From Clostridiales bacterium (GTDB lineage Bacteria; Bacillota; Clostridia; Oscillospirales; Oscillospiraceae): DNA of 16,647 nucleotides. The translations under genes were made by a program, and so were the position numbers. Shown in pieces: positions 1 through 7,471 of the stretch; within the stretch, counting starts at the first letter, position 1, and the number at the start of each line of letters is the position of its first letter. The notes under the pieces were generated by a model. It was not told the origin of the DNA. It did not search any database and saw nothing but the letters and a program-made list of their open reading frames with translations. The stretch is from positions 1-16,647 of the forward strand of contig JAJPXR010000193.1 in assembly GCA_021205375.1 (NCBI GenBank), written 5' to 3'.

Positions 1-39
1 TCACTATTTTTGCGGGTTATTTTTCTCTGCCCCAACTCT

Positions 40-111
40 TGACATAGAACCTATTTATGTCAGGCCGGTGTTTTTCACTCCTGCGCACGTCCGAAAACGG
101 CAAATACCGGC
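40..111. other. Upstream inverted repeats (possible operator / hairpin)
   Basis: The first 160 bases hold no convincing gene. Two symmetrical elements are visible. TGACATA (40-46) and TATGTCA (56-62) are perfect 7-base arms around a 9-base centre, and the first arm overlaps a TTGACA. GCCGGTGTTT (64-73) can pair with AAATACCGGC (102-111) over 10 bp with one G-U. No T-run follows the second stem, so a simple terminator is unlikely. Function is unknown; a regulator site or the tail of an upstream transcript are both possible. Confidence 0.3.
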
Positions 112-161
112 AGGACTTTACAGGTTCTTTCAAAAATTTTTATAAAAACCCAAATAAACCC

Positions 162-190
162 TTGACAGAACGTAGGAAATTCGTTATACT
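162..190 (+). promoter_or_regulatory. Sigma-70/SigA-type promoter for the NfeD-like gene
   Basis: TTGACA at 162-167 and TATACT at 185-190 are separated by exactly 17 bases. This is close to consensus. Transcription would start near 197, about 30 bases before a strong GGGGAGGTGG ribosome binding site. Confidence 0.85.
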
Positions 191-228
191 ACTTTCGTAA
201 AGTTTCTTTTCTTTTTAGCCTTTCAACA

Positions 229-246
229 GGGGAGGTGGAGCCAATG
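229..246 (+). other. Strong Shine-Dalgarno and ATG out of frame with the membrane gene
   Basis: GGGGAGGTGG (229-238) is followed at good spacing by ATG at 244-246. That ATG opens a frame running to a stop at 514-516. Its later part is only the shadow of the membrane protein read in another frame. The real gene is in the +1 frame relative to it. The site may start a short leader peptide that hands ribosomes to the downstream start, or the region may hold a sequencing indel. Confidence 0.5.
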
Positions 247-313
247 CAACAGACGATGATCGCAGCAACAACCGATGGCGCGCGTGATGCGCGGCGAAAG
301 GGGCGAAAGTGCC

Positions 314-835
314 ATGTTGTATTTCGTGGTGACAGTGTTAGCGCTGCTTGCCACAGCCTTGATTATCACCTGTTGGGAGGAGCTGACGGACTGGGTCAAT
401 GGGGCGATCTTGGGTATCATCCTTACAGGAAACATCCTGTGTCTGCTCTACTGTGCCTGGCAGGTGGTCTTAATCATCTATCGGTTCGTCATCCGCATTG
501 CTCAGGTGGTTTTTGACCACCGGTATCCCCTCCTCCTTGTGGCGAGCATCCTTCTGGTTGTGGTGTTCAGAGCCGTTCAGCAGATCATGACGCAGGAAAA
601 CGACGGCTTCTATGGCAACGAGGATGGGTTCAGCGGAGGCGAAAAAGCCATCGTGAAGAACGGCATCACCGAGGCGCAGCCGGTGGGGATGCTCCTGTGC
701 AGCAATTCCCGGGAATGGCGGTGCATCTCGGAGGACGGGCAGTCCATCCCAGCCGGGACATGGGTGAAGCTGGTCGGGCTGATCGGCAACAAGCTGGTGG
801 TGCGGCCATGGACAGAGCCGACCTCTGTCGAATAA
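314..835 (+). CDS. Membrane protein with NfeD-like C-terminal domain
   Basis: The 173-residue product from ATG 314 has about three hydrophobic segments (roughly residues 1-20, 28-60 and 71-88) and then a soluble tail of about 80 residues. The tail, from KAIVKNGITEAQPVG to GTWVKLVGLIGNKLVVRPW, resembles the small OB-fold beta-barrel of NfeD-family proteins (a G..A...P.G segment, then I..G..V.V....N.L.V.P). NfeD proteins are usually linked to membrane quality control and sit beside stomatin-like (SPFH) proteins or a ClpP-class protease; neither is present here. I chose 314 because AAAGGGG lies about 10 bases upstream. ATG 275 is in frame but has no ribosome binding site. The match was made by eye and is moderate; a lineage-specific hypothetical protein is the alternative. 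Confidence 0.6.
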   Translation: MLYFVVTVLALLATALIITCWEELTDWVNGAILGIILTGNILCLLYCAWQVVLIIYRFVIRIAQVVFDHRYPLLLVASILLVVVFRAVQQIMTQENDGFYGNEDGFSGGEKAIVKNGITEAQPVGMLLCSNSREWRCISEDGQSIPAGTWVKLVGLIGNKLVVRPWTEPTSVE

Positions 836-880
836 GGCGTTCGCAAACAGCGGATACGGTACAAGTTTAAACGGCGAAAG

Positions 881-924
881 AACCGCCGCAGGAGCCTTTC
901 AGAATGGTTCCTGCGGCGGTTTTG
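881..924. terminator. Bidirectional terminator between the NfeD-like gene and marR
   Basis: AACCGCCGCAGGAGCC (881-896) pairs with GGTTCCTGCGGCGGTT (906-921), giving 16 bp with one G-U and a 9-base loop. The plus-strand tail is TTTGTGTT. On the minus strand the stem is followed by a TTCTTTC tract. It lies between convergent genes and just beyond the marR stop codon at 927, so it can serve both. Confidence 0.85.
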
Positions 925-926
925 TG

Positions 927-1400
927 TTATTCGGTCAATTCTGCCGCCTGCTGCTGGCGGATGGTCGTCTCCAGCAGGTCCAGTATATCGGAGACGCCAT
1001 CGATGACGGACAAACAGCGCTCTTCCCCCATCTGCTGAAAGACCTGATTGCTGACCTCCAGGTAAAAAGCTTCTTCCTCCGCCAGCACCTGCTGCCCCAG
1101 AGGCGAAAGGGAGACGAAGGTGTTGCGGCGGTTCTGCTGGTCCACCGTCCGCACCAGCCACCTTTGCTGCTCCATTTGGCGCAGTTGCTTGGAGACGGTG
1201 GGGACAGTCAGCCCCAGATGGTCCGCCAGGGCGGAGACATAGATGCCCTGCACCTCCGGGTGCTTTTTGTGGTACTCGCGGATGGTAGTCAGCAGAAGGA
1301 ACTCCGGAAACTTCATGGGCCGTTCCGCGAAGCCTCGGCTCAGCTTGCGCAGGCGTTCAAGGCTCTGGTAAAATCTCAGGTGAATTTGCGTGGGTTCCAT
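927..1400 (-). CDS. MarR-family transcriptional regulator
   Basis: The product has 157 residues, a normal size for MarR dimers. Residues 53-100 form the winged helix: the helix-turn-helix covers IYVSALADHLGLTVPTVSKQL (53-73), followed by a wing around D87 to S99 ending in LSPLG, the usual MarR signature. Flanking helices at residues 4-27 and about 105-150 would make the dimer interface. The ATG at 1400 is preceded on the minus strand by AAGGGGAGGGG at good spacing. It is divergent from the RND permease across a 202-base spacer, the usual arrangement for a local repressor of an efflux pump that responds to a small toxic ligand. That regulatory role is inferred from position; the family assignment is firm. 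Confidence 0.9.
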   Translation of the reverse strand: MEPTQIHLRFYQSLERLRKLSRGFAERPMKFPEFLLLTTIREYHKKHPEVQGIYVSALADHLGLTVPTVSKQLRQMEQQRWLVRTVDQQNRRNTFVSLSPLGQQVLAEEEAFYLEVSNQVFQQMGEERCLSVIDGVSDILDLLETTIRQQQAAELTE

Positions 1401-1441
1401 AGCGGTATGCCCCTCCCCTTATACGCTTATAATACACCATA

Positions 1442-1470
1442 ATTATAAAAAGGAAAGACAAAGAAGTCAA
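1442..1470 (-). promoter_or_regulatory. marR promoter
   Basis: Read on the minus strand, TTGACT (complement of 1465-1470) and TATAAT (complement of 1442-1447) are separated by 17 bases. Transcription would begin around 1435 and run into the marR ribosome binding site. Confidence 0.75.
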
Positions 1471-1498
1471 CTGTGCAACTGTTGCAAAAAGAAACTGT
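1468..1498. promoter_or_regulatory. Candidate MarR operator
   Basis: TGCAAC-T-GTTGCA at 1474-1486 is a perfect 6+6 palindrome immediately upstream of the marR -35 box. AACTGT also recurs at 1469, 1477 and 1493, spacings of 8 and 16 bases. MarR proteins typically bind palindromes of about this size next to their own promoter. Assignment to this MarR is inference. Confidence 0.5.
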
Positions 1499-1517
1499 TT
1501 CCTTCGCCAAATTTGTG

Positions 1518-1549
1518 CAGACTTTTCCCGCCGGATGTGGTATGATACC
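1518..1549 (+). promoter_or_regulatory. Extended -10 promoter for the RND permease
   Basis: TGGTATGAT at 1538-1546 is an extended -10 element (TG-N-TATGAT). No good -35 lies 17 bases upstream (CAGACT at 1518). The -10 sits inside a small palindrome, GGTAT-G-ATACC (1539-1549), which a repressor could cover. This places the permease start site near 1553, 50 bases before its ATG. Confidence 0.6.
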
Positions 1550-1602
1550 CTGGAATGAGAAATTGCATCTCTGACACTTTTTCCTGATTTGGAGCGTTTA
1601 AC

Positions 1603-4600
1603 ATGATCAAACAATGTGTCAAAAAACCATTCACCGTCCTGGTGGCGGTGATCCTGGCTCTGACGCTGGCGGCGGTCAGTCTGACCGGCATGACCACCGA
1701 CCTGCTGCCGGAGATGAGTATGCCCTACATGATCGTCATCACCACCTATCCCGGCGCCAGCCCGGAGAAGGTGGAGAGCAACGTGACGGAGCCGCTGGAG
1801 GGCAACCTGGGGACGGTCAGCAACGTGGAGAACGTCACCAGCAGCAGCGCGGAAAACTACTCCATGGTCATGCTGGAGTTCGCGGACGACACGGACATGG
1901 ATTCCGCCATGGTCAAGGTCAACGAAGCCATCCAGTCCACCACGCTGCCCGACGAGTGCGGCAGCCCCAACGTGATGGAAATTTCCATGGACATGATGGC
2001 CACTCAGTACGTCTCTGTCAGCGTTGAAGGCATGGACATCTACGAGCTGTCCGACTTTGTGGACGAGACAGTGGTGCCCTACTACGAGCGGCAGGAGGGC
2101 GTCTCCACCGTCACGGCCATGGGCCTGGTGGACCAGACCGTGGAGGTCCGGCTGAACCAGGACAAGATCGACGACGTCAACAACAAGCTGCTGGCCGAAG
2201 TGGACGGGCAACTGGCCGAAGCCCTGGAGGAGATCGAGGACGCCCAGGCGGAGTTGGACGAGGCCGCGGCGGAGGTAGAGGATGGCACCTCCGAGCTGGA
2301 GAGCCAGGAGAGCGACACCGCCGACCAACTGGGCGAGGCCACCCTGGGCCTGAACACCGCCCTGGCGACCCAGGCAGCTTACGAGGCGGAATTGGCCAGT
2401 GAGCAGGCCAAGCAAGCTGCCCTGCAAATGGAGCTGCAAGCCTATGAGGACGCAGGCATCGTGGACTCTTACGAGCAGATGGACGCCCTCTTCGCCTCGC
2501 TCCAGGAGGCGGTCTCCGGGGAGGACGCCTACGACGCCATTTACAGCGAGGTCTATGAACAGGTGCTGATCTCCGCCGTGCAGAACCTGGCGGACGCCCA
2601 GGCGGCGGCGGATGGGTCGGAAGCCGTCACTGTCACAGCGGACAACGTGGACAAGGTCCTGGACGACATGGACAGCACCGTTGCCAGCGCGACGCGGGCT
2701 GCCTGTGAGCTGGCGGCAGAACAGGCCGCCCAGGAGCAGGTGGACGCCCTGGCGGACCAACTGCCCAGCTCCGTGGAGGAGGCTCTCAGCGACTCCACCA
2801 AGCTGGCCGCGGCGGTGTCCCTGCTGGAAGAACAGGGGCAGACTGAAGTTGCCGCCCAACTGACCACAGAGAACCTGAGCCAGTTGGATGAGATCGTCAA
2901 CACCCGCATCCCCAACATCGAGGCCGAACTGCAAAACCTGACTGTGAGCATTGCCACGGCCCAGGCGGTGTGCGACTCGGTCAGTGACGCCGTTTCCGAG
3001 GCCATGGCCAGCTACTCCACCGTGGAGGCCAGCAAGATTTTGGCTGCGGCGGGCTTCGGCAGCGCCAGCGCCCAGTTGGCCTCCGCCCAGAGCACCATCG
3101 AGAGCGGCCAGGAGCAGTTGGACGAGGCCATGGAGTCCTTTGAGGAGGCACGGGAGACCGCCTTGGAGAGCGCCAACATCGACTCTCTGCTGGAGGCCAG
3201 CACCTTGGCCTCTATCATCTACGCCCAGGACTTCGCCATGCCCGCCGGGTATGTGGACGACGAGGACGACAACCAGTGGATGCTGAAAATCGGCGACGGT
3301 CTGACCTCTCTGGAGGAAATTGAGGACCTGCTGCTGTGCAATCTGGACGGAGTGGGCGACGTGCGCCTGTCCGACGTGGCGGATATCACCATCATCGACA
3401 ACGCCGGGGAGAGCTACACCAAGGTCAACGGTGATGACGCCGTTGTGCTGTCCGTCTATAAGAACAGCACCGCCGGTACCAACGCCGTTTCTGACGTGTG
3501 CAACGCCGCCGCCCAGGAGCTGGAGGCCGAAAACGAGGGCCTGCACATCGCCACTCTGATGGACCAGGGCGAATACATCGACATTTTCCTGCAAAACATC
3601 CTGACCAGCATGGTCATCGGCGCGCTGCTGGCCGTGGTGGTGCTGACTCTGTTCCTGAAGGATGTGCTGCCCACCATCGTGGTGGCTTTCTCCATCCCCT
3701 TCTCGGTGCTGGTAGCGCTTCTGCTGATGTACTTTACGGACATCAGTATAAACATGATGTCGCTGATGGGCTTGTCCATGGGCATCGGTATGCTGGTGGA
3801 CAACTCCATCGTGGTCATTGAAAACATCTACCGATTGCGCAACCGGGGGCTGACGGCGGCCCGTTCCGCCGTCCAGGGCGCCAAGCAGGTGGAGGGGGCC
3901 ATCATCGCCTCCACCCTGACCACCATCTGCGTGTTCCTGCCCATGATTTTCACTTCGGGTATGACCCGGCAGTTGATGCTGCCCTTTGCCCTGACCATCA
4001 CCTTTGCGCTGCTGGCCTCGCTGCTGGTGTCGCTGACGGTGGTACCCACCAGTGCCTCGGTGCTGCTGCGGAAGGTGCGGAATGTCAAACACCCCCTCTT
4101 CGACCGCGTGGTGAACGGTTACGGCAAAGCGCTGACCTTCTGCCTGCGGTACAAGGTGGTGCCCCTGGGCCTGGCCATTGCGCTGCTGGCGTTCTCTGTG
4201 TTCGGCGTCACCCGGATGGGTATGGTGCTGATCCCCGATATGGCCAGCGACCAGATCGCCATCACCGTCACCCTGGACGAGGACATCGACAAGGACAGCA
4301 GTTTTGCCATTGCCGACGAGCTGACAGAGAAAATTCTCACCGTGGACGGCGTGGACACCGTGGGCGGTTTGGGCAACGCCGCCTCCCTGATTTCCAGCGA
4401 GATGAGCAGCGAGGACTACAGCACCTACTCCTTCTACGTCCTGCCCGACGAAAGCGTCACCAGGGAAAAACAGGTCTATACCATCTGCGACAATATCGAA
4501 GCGGCGGTGGCCGATGTGAAGGACGCGGAGGTCTCTGTCTCCGCCTCCGCTATGGGCTCCATGTCCTCCCTGCTGGGCAGCGGTTTGGAAATCAACATCT

Positions 4601-5787
4601 ACGGCTCCGACCTGGACACCCTCCGGGAGATCAGCGAGGACTTTGTGGACATCATCTCCCAGGAGGAGGGCTTCACCGACGTCACCAACAACCAAGAGGA
4701 CGCGGACCAGACCCTGCATCTGATCATTGACCGGGACGCGGCCATGCGGCTGGGCCTGACCAATGCCCAAATCTACAGTCAGATCGCCACCAGCCTGACC
4801 ACCGAGACCACCGCTGTCACCGTCACCATCGACGACCAGGAGATGGACGTGGTCATTGTGGACGAGCGGGACCTCCCCACCAAGGAGAATCTGCTCAGCA
4901 CCGTGTTTGAGACCACCACCACCGACGACGACGGCGAGACCGTCACCGAGGAGCATACCCTCAGCGAATTTGCCGAGCTGGAGACCGCCGAGGGCCTGGT
5001 GTCCATCAGCCGGGAGAACAACGAGCGGTATATGACCGTCTCTGCCACCACCGCCGATGGCTACAACACCACCAAGCTCACCCAGCAGCTCACCGACGAC
5101 CTGGAGAGCTACGAAATGCCAGAGGGCTACTCCTACGACATTACCGGCGAGTACGAAAACGTCATGAGCATGATGACCCAGATGGGCCTGATGCTGGCCC
5201 TGGGCCTGCTGTTCGTCTACCTGGTGATGGTGGCCCAGTTCCAGAGCCTGCTTAGCCCCTTCATCGTGCTGTTCACCGTCCCCCTGGCCTTCACCGGCGG
5301 CTTCATCGGCCTGCTGGCGGCGGGCGAGCAGCTATCCATGTTCGCCATGATGGGCTTCCTGGTGCTGATGGGCACCGTGGTCAACAACGGCATCGTCTTT
5401 GTGGACTACACCAACCAGTTGCGGCTGGGCGGCATGGGCAAGTGGGACGCGCTGGTGGCCACCGGCAAGACCCGTATGCGGCCCATCTTGATGACCGCCA
5501 TGACCACCATTTTGGCTATGAGCGCCATGATCTTCGACACCAGCACCAGTGCCGGCATGAGCCGGGGCATGGCGGTAGTAGTGGTCGGCGGCCTGCTCTA
5601 CGCCACGCTGATGACCCTGTTCATCATCCCGGTGATGTACGACCTGCTCTACCGCAAGCAGCCGAAAGAGGTGGACGTGGGCAGCGACGACATGGACGAC
5701 ACCCCCGACGACGCGGCGGAGTTCATCGCGCAGTTGGAAGCGGAGCGGGGAACCGGCACAGCGACCACAGGGAAAATTAGCAATTAG
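1603..5787 (+). CDS. RND efflux permease with large coiled-coil insertion in its docking domain
   Basis: This 1394-residue protein has the hydrophobe/amphiphile exporter (HAE) RND plan: TM1 at about 9-29, a first extracytoplasmic loop, TM2-6 from about 667, TM7 at about 852, a second loop, then TM8-12 from about 1190. TM4 keeps the proton-relay motif GMLVDNSIVVIEN with D733. TM10 reads VVNNGIVFVDY (N1261, N1262), where AcrB has its lysine. AcrB-like proteins have about 1050 residues. The excess is a Glu/Ala-rich helical block at about 190-545, inserted where AcrB has its DN docking subdomain; the second half has no matching insertion. GGAG at 1591-1594 supports the ATG. No membrane-fusion or outer-membrane gene is adjacent. 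It probably exports hydrophobic drugs or lipids by proton antiport. Its last residues, KISN, come from a heptamer repeat. Confidence 0.92.
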   Translation: MIKQCVKKPFTVLVAVILALTLAAVSLTGMTTDLLPEMSMPYMIVITTYPGASPEKVESNVTEPLEGNLGTVSNVENVTSSSAENYSMVMLEFADDTDMDSAMVKVNEAIQSTTLPDECGSPNVMEISMDMMATQYVSVSVEGMDIYELSDFVDETVVPYYERQEGVSTVTAMGLVDQTVEVRLNQDKIDDVNNKLLAEVDGQLAEALEEIEDAQAELDEAAAEVEDGTSELESQESDTADQLGEATLGLNTALATQAAYEAELASEQAKQAALQMELQAYEDAGIVDSYEQMDALFASLQEAVSGEDAYDAIYSEVYEQVLISAVQNLADAQAAADGSEAVTVTADNVDKVLDDMDSTVASATRAACELAAEQAAQEQVDALADQLPSSVEEALSDSTKLAAAVSLLEEQGQTEVAAQLTTENLSQLDEIVNTRIPNIEAELQNLTVSIATAQAVCDSVSDAVSEAMASYSTVEASKILAAAGFGSASAQLASAQSTIESGQEQLDEAMESFEEARETALESANIDSLLEASTLASIIYAQDFAMPAGYVDDEDDNQWMLKIGDGLTSLEEIEDLLLCNLDGVGDVRLSDVADITIIDNAGESYTKVNGDDAVVLSVYKNSTAGTNAVSDVCNAAAQELEAENEGLHIATLMDQGEYIDIFLQNILTSMVIGALLAVVVLTLFLKDVLPTIVVAFSIPFSVLVALLLMYFTDISINMMSLMGLSMGIGMLVDNSIVVIENIYRLRNRGLTAARSAVQGAKQVEGAIIASTLTTICVFLPMIFTSGMTRQLMLPFALTITFALLASLLVSLTVVPTSASVLLRKVRNVKHPLFDRVVNGYGKALTFCLRYKVVPLGLAIALLAFSVFGVTRMGMVLIPDMASDQIAITVTLDEDIDKDSSFAIADELTEKILTVDGVDTVGGLGNAASLISSEMSSEDYSTYSFYVLPDESVTREKQVYTICDNIEAAVADVKDAEVSVSASAMGSMSSLLGSGLEINIYGSDLDTLREISEDFVDIISQEEGFTDVTNNQEDADQTLHLIIDRDAAMRLGLTNAQIYSQIATSLTTETTAVTVTIDDQEMDVVIVDERDLPTKENLLSTVFETTTTDDDGETVTEEHTLSEFAELETAEGLVSISRENNERYMTVSATTADGYNTTKLTQQLTDDLESYEMPEGYSYDITGEYENVMSMMTQMGLMLALGLLFVYLVMVAQFQSLLSPFIVLFTVPLAFTGGFIGLLAAGEQLSMFAMMGFLVLMGTVVNNGIVFVDYTNQLRLGGMGKWDALVATGKTRMRPILMTAMTTILAMSAMIFDTSTSAGMSRGMAVVVVGGLLYATLMTLFIIPVMYDLLYRKQPKEVDVGSDDMDDTPDDAAEFIAQLEAERGTGTATTGKISN

Positions 5788-5802
5788 CAATTAGCAATGA
5801 GC
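5775..5802 (+). repeat. Heptamer tandem repeat (AATTAGC)3-AATGAGC
   Basis: Four consecutive 7-base units are present: AATTAGC three times, then AATGAGC. The array begins inside the RND permease gene and supplies its last codons and its TAG stop (5785-5787). The same unit family, NNTTAGC closed by an ATGAGC unit, recurs at 11312 and, inverted, at 11920. Confidence 0.8.
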
Positions 5803-5873
5803 CATTGTCTGATAGCTTTGAAGTGGTAAGTGAAGCGCATATAGCAAAACCGCTGCCTGGAAATAAGCACTAT

Positions 5874-5945
5874 CCCCTCTTGCCTCCCCTGAAAGGGCAG
5901 GGAGGGGCAAAGCCCCGGAAGTGCCGCTTGACGGCGGAGGGGTTT
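5874..5945. repeat. REP-like palindromic element, copy 1
   Basis: This 72-base element begins CCCCTCTTGCCTCCCCTGAA, continues AGGG, and ends GGCGGAGGGGTTT. Its two ends are imperfect inverted repeats, and it holds internal hairpins such as GGGGC-AAA-GCCCC. A second copy lies at 9467-9529. The first 24 bases are identical in both and the middle differs, as in REP or MITE-like intergenic repeats. No open reading frame is evident. Confidence 0.7.
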
Positions 5946-5979
5946 ACCCACGAACAATACCACGTAAAACCTCCAAAGC

Positions 5980-6010
5980 CCCCCTCCCAACACCTGGGAG
6001 GGGGCCTTTC
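5980..6010. terminator. Bidirectional terminator between convergent genes
   Basis: CCCCCTCCCA (5980-5989) pairs perfectly with TGGGAGGGGG (5995-6004) around a 5-base loop. On the plus strand it is followed by CCTTTCTT; on the minus strand the tail is GCTTTGGAGGTTTT. It lies between the RND gene and the minus-strand gene ending at 6011. Confidence 0.75.
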
Positions 6011-6799
6011 TTACCCTTTTGCCGCAAAAATCGTATCCACGCAGTCCTTCACCTCCGCCCAGGCCACCAACGCCTGAACGATACCCAAATCCTTCGCCAG
6101 CAGCAGCTTCCGGCGGATGCTCTCGCCGTCGTCGTAGAGGACGAGATGCACCTGCCCCTCCCGCTCGTAGGCGAAATACCAGGCACAAAATTCCCCGGAA
6201 TACCAGCGTTTGGGCCGGTGCTGCTCCCGCAGCGCGGCCAATTCCCGCGGGGTCAGGGGCTGGCCCTGGCCGCTGACGGCGGGGAGGGCGAAATCCGCCG
6301 CCATGCGCTCCACCGCCAGCACCACCCGGTTCCCGCCCAGTCGGTCCATGGCCTCGCTCAGCCGCCCTTTCAGCGTCCCGCCGGAGAGGGCCGACGACAC
6401 CAACACCTGTGCCGCGGGGCAGCCGGGGCCGTAAGCCTCCCCCACCCACAGGGCCAGTCCCTGCCGGGACAGGGCGGCGTCCAGCTCCGCCGTCAGCGCC
6501 GCCATAGCGCCCTCTGCCGGACGGCTCCAGTTGGCCCAGAAGCCCGCCGCGCCTCTGGCTTTGCACTCCCGCGCCGCCTGCTGACAAAAGACGGCGCTGC
6601 CGCCCACCTGCCGCAGATGGCTGTCCTCCGCCGCCAGTACCCCGCCGGAGATGCTCTCCGGCGGCGCGGCCCGGTAGAGCCGGGGGCCGTCCCCGGCGCG
6701 ATAGGCCATCCAGACCGGCTCCAGCGGCCACTGTGCCAGGTTTTGGGCCTCATTTGGCGTTATGGCACAAAAAAGCCGTGGAAAAGCAGATTTTTCCAC
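6011..6799 (-). CDS. GH18-like barrel protein, probably non-catalytic
   Basis: This 262-residue protein has no obvious signal peptide or membrane segment. The pattern is TIM-barrel-like: strands at about 28-33 (PVWMAY), 50-55 (ISGGVL), 84-91 (AAGFWANW) and 112-118 (GLALWVG). Near the C-terminus, HLVLYDDGESIRRKL followed by AKDLGI...VAWAE resembles the last strand and helix of GH18/YaaH-type glycosidases (a W-Y-D-x-x-S-I-x-x-K pattern, then G-x-x-x-W). The catalytic DxxDxDxE motif is not visible; the expected strand reads GFWANWSRP. A substrate-binding pseudo-enzyme is therefore more likely than a chitinase. The start is GTG (complement of 6797-6799), preceded by AAGGGGGG at 5 bases. It is divergent from the yqeG operon. 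The assignment was made by eye and is tentative. Confidence 0.55.
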   Translation of the reverse strand: MEKSAFPRLFCAITPNEAQNLAQWPLEPVWMAYRAGDGPRLYRAAPPESISGGVLAAEDSHLRQVGGSAVFCQQAARECKARGAAGFWANWSRPAEGAMAALTAELDAALSRQGLALWVGEAYGPGCPAAQVLVSSALSGGTLKGRLSEAMDRLGGNRVVLAVERMAADFALPAVSGQGQPLTPRELAALREQHRPKRWYSGEFCAWYFAYEREGQVHLVLYDDGESIRRKLLLAKDLGIVQALVAWAEVKDCVDTIFAAKG

Positions 6800-6810
6800 A
6801 GAATCCCCCC

Positions 6811-6839
6811 TTGTTTCTCCCTGAGAATGATGCTATACT
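6811..6839 (+). promoter_or_regulatory. Promoter of the yqeG operon
   Basis: TTGTTT (6811-6816) and TATACT (6834-6839) are separated by 17 bases, and TG at 6831-6832 makes an extended -10. The start site would be near 6846, about 120 bases before yqeG. The long leader shows no clear riboswitch. Confidence 0.65.
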
Positions 6840-6964
6840 GAAAAACGAGTTGTTGGAAAAATGGACGAAATTTGCCATTTGTTCCGCGTTGCCCGTCCCG
6901 CACCCGCACAGCGCAGTTTATGCGGCGGGGTGGCGGGTCAGAACAGTAAGAGAGGTGCGCAGAG

Positions 6965-7471
6965 ATGGGATTCCCGCTGACGCCGGACAAAATCATCGAC
7001 AGCGTGTACGACCTGGACCTGGACGGCCTGGCCGCCCAGGGGGTCCGGCTGATTTTGGCGGATCTGGACAACACCCTGGCCCGCTACGGCGAGGCCACGC
7101 CTTCCCCCCGGCTCCGGGCCTGGGCGGAGGAGGTGGAGCGGCGGGGCATGACCCTGTTCGTCCTCTCCAACGGGCGGAAGCCCCGGCGGTCTAAAACCTT
7201 TTGTGAGGGGTTTGTGCCCTACCTGAGCCACGCTTCCAAGCCCCACGCCCGGAGCTTCCGCAAGGTCATGGAGGACTATGGCTGCGCGCCGGAGGAAACC
7301 ATCATGTTAGGCGACCAGATTTTCACCGATGTTTGGGGCGGTCACAACGCCGGGGTGCGGGCCGCCATCTATGTCCGGGCCATCGCATTGGATTCGCTGC
7401 CCCGCAAGCTGCGGTACGGCGTCGAGGCCCCCTTCCGGGGGCTGTGCCGCCTGCGGGGGGACAAACGATGA
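6965..7471 (+). CDS. yqeG: YqeG-family HAD (subclass IIIA) phosphatase
   Basis: The 168-residue product has all four HAD motifs: D33-L-D35-N-T-L with nucleophile and acid/base aspartates, LFVLS68N, K92 in HASKPHARSF, and MLGD117QIFTD122. The length and the DLDNTL form are typical of the YqeG/IIIA group. These are Mg-dependent phosphatases with no cap domain; the physiological substrate in Firmicutes is not settled, though related mitochondrial proteins act on phosphatidylglycerophosphate. AGAGGTG at 6951-6957 supports the ATG. The stop overlaps the next start as ATGA, so the next gene is probably translationally coupled. Confidence 0.9.
   Translation: MGFPLTPDKIIDSVYDLDLDGLAAQGVRLILADLDNTLARYGEATPSPRLRAWAEEVERRGMTLFVLSNGRKPRRSKTFCEGFVPYLSHASKPHARSFRKVMEDYGCAPEETIMLGDQIFTDVWGGHNAGVRAAIYVRAIALDSLPRKLRYGVEAPFRGLCRLRGDKR

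Noticed and set aside
1357..4956. A 1199-codon open frame on the minus strand, antisense to the RND permease
   Set aside because: It mirrors the permease codon bias (GC-rich third positions leave few antisense stops), has a low-complexity His/Gly/Val/Gln composition, no ribosome binding site and no recognisable domain.
7333..7467. N-terminal extension of the endonuclease IV-family gene into yqeG
   Set aside because: The upstream part overlaps conserved yqeG sequence; the ATGA junction and family length favour ATG 7468.
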